This document shows positions 56,587 to 57,672 of a stretch of 57,672 nucleotides of DNA, in pieces. The DNA lies in assembly GCA_030457025.1 (NCBI GenBank), contig JAKDSA010000013.1, forward strand, positions 1 through 57,672. The letters run 5' to 3'. Each line of letters begins with the position of its first letter. The first letter of the stretch is position 1. Below the pieces are notes generated by a model. That model saw only the letters and a program-made list of their open reading frames with translations, was not told the DNA's origin and searched no databases. The translations under genes were made by a program, and so were the position numbers. This DNA comes from Brevibacterium sp. GTDB taxonomy: Bacteria; Actinomycetota; Actinomycetes; Actinomycetales; Brevibacteriaceae.

Positions 56587-56616
56587 GACCGTCCGGGCGT
56601 CTTCGTCCGGGCGGTC
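56587..56616 (+). terminator. ppa terminator hairpin
   Basis: GACCGTCCGGGCG (56587-56599) pairs with CGTCCGGGCGGTC (56604-56616) over 13 bp with two weak pairs and a 4-nt loop, 34 bp after the ppa stop. No T run, so moderate confidence. Confidence 0.7.
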
Positions 56617-56713
56617 GCTTGGTGTGGCACAGAGCGGTCCCAGCGACTGCGACAACTGACTACTTAGGTCACCCTAATGAGAAGTGTGAGCCAGGTTATG
56701 CGATTGTCGAGAC

Positions 56714-57358
56714 ATGAAACTCGATCATGTGTCATTCGCCAGCGAACCAGACGGGTACAAAGCGACTGCCGAGAGAATCTCGGAGAAGCTCGGTGTGGTT
56801 CCCTACGACGGTGGAGTGCATCCTCGGTTCGGTACCAGAAATCTGATCTTCCCCCTCGCGAACGGTCATTACCTCGAAGTCGTCGAAGCCTTGGAGCACC
56901 CGGCCGCGCTGTCAACACCCTTCGGCCAAGCAGTCCGAGCTCGCTCCGAGCTCGGCGGCGGCTGGATGGGCTGGTGCGTGTCGGTCGATGACCTCGCCGC
57001 AGTGGAGACTCGTCTCGAACGCAAGGCCGTCGACGGAAACCGCACCCCCGAGTCAGGTCTGGAGCTCAGATGGCTGCAGATCGGAGTCAAGGGGCTCATC
57101 GCCGACCCTCAGCTTCCGTTCTTCATCAAGTGGTCCGCCGATTCGTCTCAGCATCCTTCGTCGTATAAGACCAATGGCGATGTCGCCCTCGACACCCTGC
57201 AGATCGCCGGGGATCGTGACCGACTGCGTGACTGGCTGGGGACACAGGATCCCAAGCCGATCCCGGAGATCCACATCGACTGGTCGGCGCCGCACGGGAC
57301 TCCCGGCATCATGTCCATCAGTTTCGAGACCGCCAAGAACGGTCCCGTCATCATCTGA
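56714..57358 (+). CDS. VOC-family protein (glyoxalase-like)
   Basis: 214 aa. Begins MKLDHVSFASEPDGYKATAE, typical of the Glyoxalase_3/VOC-like family, with GTRNLIFPLANGHYLEVVEAL then a second module from about residue 145. Candidate metal residue His-5 and Glu in YLEVVE are visible. No ribosome binding site stands out. Role unknown; related proteins may handle reactive metabolites. Ends before a strong terminator. Confidence 0.83.
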   Translation: MKLDHVSFASEPDGYKATAERISEKLGVVPYDGGVHPRFGTRNLIFPLANGHYLEVVEALEHPAALSTPFGQAVRARSELGGGWMGWCVSVDDLAAVETRLERKAVDGNRTPESGLELRWLQIGVKGLIADPQLPFFIKWSADSSQHPSSYKTNGDVALDTLQIAGDRDRLRDWLGTQDPKPIPEIHIDWSAPHGTPGIMSISFETAKNGPVII

Positions 57359-57457
57359 GATGCTGTAGGCCTGACCGTTCGGCACTGTTCGGCATTCGCC
57401 GGGCAGCATTCGCCAGACGGAATTCGCCGGACGGCCGCGTCATGACTGACGCCGCAC

Positions 57458-57502
57458 AACGTTGAGGGCAGCACACCGAATCGGTGTGCTGCCCTCAACG
57501 TT
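57458..57502. terminator. Perfect 22-bp inverted repeat, terminator
   Basis: Left arm 57458-57479 and right arm 57481-57502 are fully complementary around a single A (in practice a small loop). Very strong intrinsic-terminator-type hairpin about 100 bp after the VOC stop; it may end transcripts in both directions. Confidence 0.88.
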
Positions 57503-57510
57503 TCTGCTTC

Positions 57511-57561
57511 GCGGCTCCTAGGGAAGAGGAGCGGCTCCTAGGGAAGACGAGCGGCTCTCGA
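57511..57561. repeat. 20-bp tandem repeat near the window end
   Basis: Units 57511-57530 and 57531-57550 differ at one base; a partial third follows (GCGGCTCTCGAG). Confidence 0.88.
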
Positions 57562-57578
57562 GACAGACGAAGAGTGGT

Positions 57579-57672
57579 GGGGGGGGGGGGTGTTTGGGGA
57601 GGGGGGGCGAACGGAACACACAGCACACAGCCCAGGGCCCGAGCCGGAGGCCGCCCCCCCGGCCGACGCGCC
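57579..57672. other. Low-complexity G/C runs at the window end
   Basis: Twelve G at 57579-57590, then GGGG, eight G or more and a C run near the end, with no codon structure. Unlike all neighbouring sequence; most likely a low-quality contig edge rather than biology. Confidence 0.6.

Larger units (their letters stand above)
57359..57578. other. Gene-free stretch after the VOC gene
   Basis: Holds direct CGCCGGACGG/CGCCAGACGG repeats near 57400-57435, a perfect terminator at 57458-57502 and the tandem repeat at 57511-57561. No gene is apparent. Confidence 0.6.

Noticed and set aside
57579..57610. G-quadruplex or regulatory G tract
   Set aside because: Position at the exact window end and homopolymer nature make an assembly artefact more likely.

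Overview
The window is high-GC, densely packed bacterial DNA from an actinobacterium. I infer order Micrococcales, probably Brevibacterium or a close relative. The evidence is Lsr2, ClpC and a RamA-type LuxR regulator, a fused FolB-FolK, and gene order that matches a block known from mycobacteria (clpC-lsr2-lysS ... DUF2520 ... DUF3180-folK/folB-folP-folE-ftsH-hpt-tilS-metalloprotease-dacB-ppa). The genus is an inference from general resemblance; no 16S or marker comparison was possible.

Layout. 1-1.8 kb: an accessory DUF559-like gene between two copies of a direct repeat, next to tRNA-Gly(CCC). 2.0-5.0 kb: acetate/monocarboxylate symporter and its DUF485 partner, divergent from a RamA-like regulator. 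5.0-7.6 kb: proC, a TIM-barrel sugar isomerase and a GNAT. 7.6-11.7 kb: glycerol operon glpD-glpF-glpK. 11.8-17.2 kb: Ppx/GppA phosphatase, enoyl-CoA hydratase and the 2-methylcitrate operon prpD-prpB-prpC. 17.4-19.0 kb: NUDIX-family protein and a tandem universal stress protein. 19.06-22.2 kb: TPP riboswitch and the ykoE-ykoD-ykoC ECF thiamine/HMP importer. 22.2-25.6 kb: SRPBCC-like protein, monooxygenase-fold protein, a methyltransferase and a LysR-methyltransferase fusion, divergent from a FAD oxidase and an ALDH7 dehydrogenase (25.8-28.6 kb). 28.6-35.1 kb: small membrane protein, map, DUF981, radA, VOC, an anchored exported protein, mutY and an ArgA-like GNAT. 35.2-56.6 kb: the conserved block clpC, lsr2, small membrane protein, lysS, DUF2520, two PH-domain proteins, DUF3180, folBK, folP, folE, ftsH, hpt, then an inserted transporter and amidohydrolase pair, then tilS, metalloprotease, dacB and divergent ppa. 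56.7-57.7 kb: a VOC protein, a strong terminator and a low-complexity end that looks like an assembly edge.

How the genes work together. The left half is carbon-source use: acetate uptake, glycerol uptake and oxidation, and propionate degradation by the methylcitrate cycle, each apparently one operon with ATGA or TGATG stop/start overlaps. The middle has thiamine salvage under riboswitch control and a putative amine or amino-acid catabolic pair, where a FAD oxidase would make an aldehyde or imine that the ALDH7 enzyme oxidises. The right half is housekeeping: protein quality control (ClpC, FtsH), nucleoid organisation (Lsr2), lysyl-tRNA and tRNA-Ile processing (LysS, TilS), folate synthesis, purine salvage, cell-wall carboxypeptidase and pyrophosphatase.

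Main oddities: (1) short tandem duplications of about 15-21 bp sit at the 3' ends of many unrelated genes, including the tRNA gene; (2) a LysR regulator is fused in frame to a methyltransferase; (3) hpt and tilS, normally adjacent, are split by a transporter and a cytosine-deaminase-like gene; (4) a terminator-like hairpin with a T6 run lies almost directly before the ftsH start codon; (5) an anti-Shine-Dalgarno hairpin follows the TPP riboswitch; (6) a 59-bp direct repeat brackets the DUF559 gene beside the tRNA. I saw no CRISPR array, prophage, integrase, transposase or rRNA gene, and no clearly new multi-gene system.
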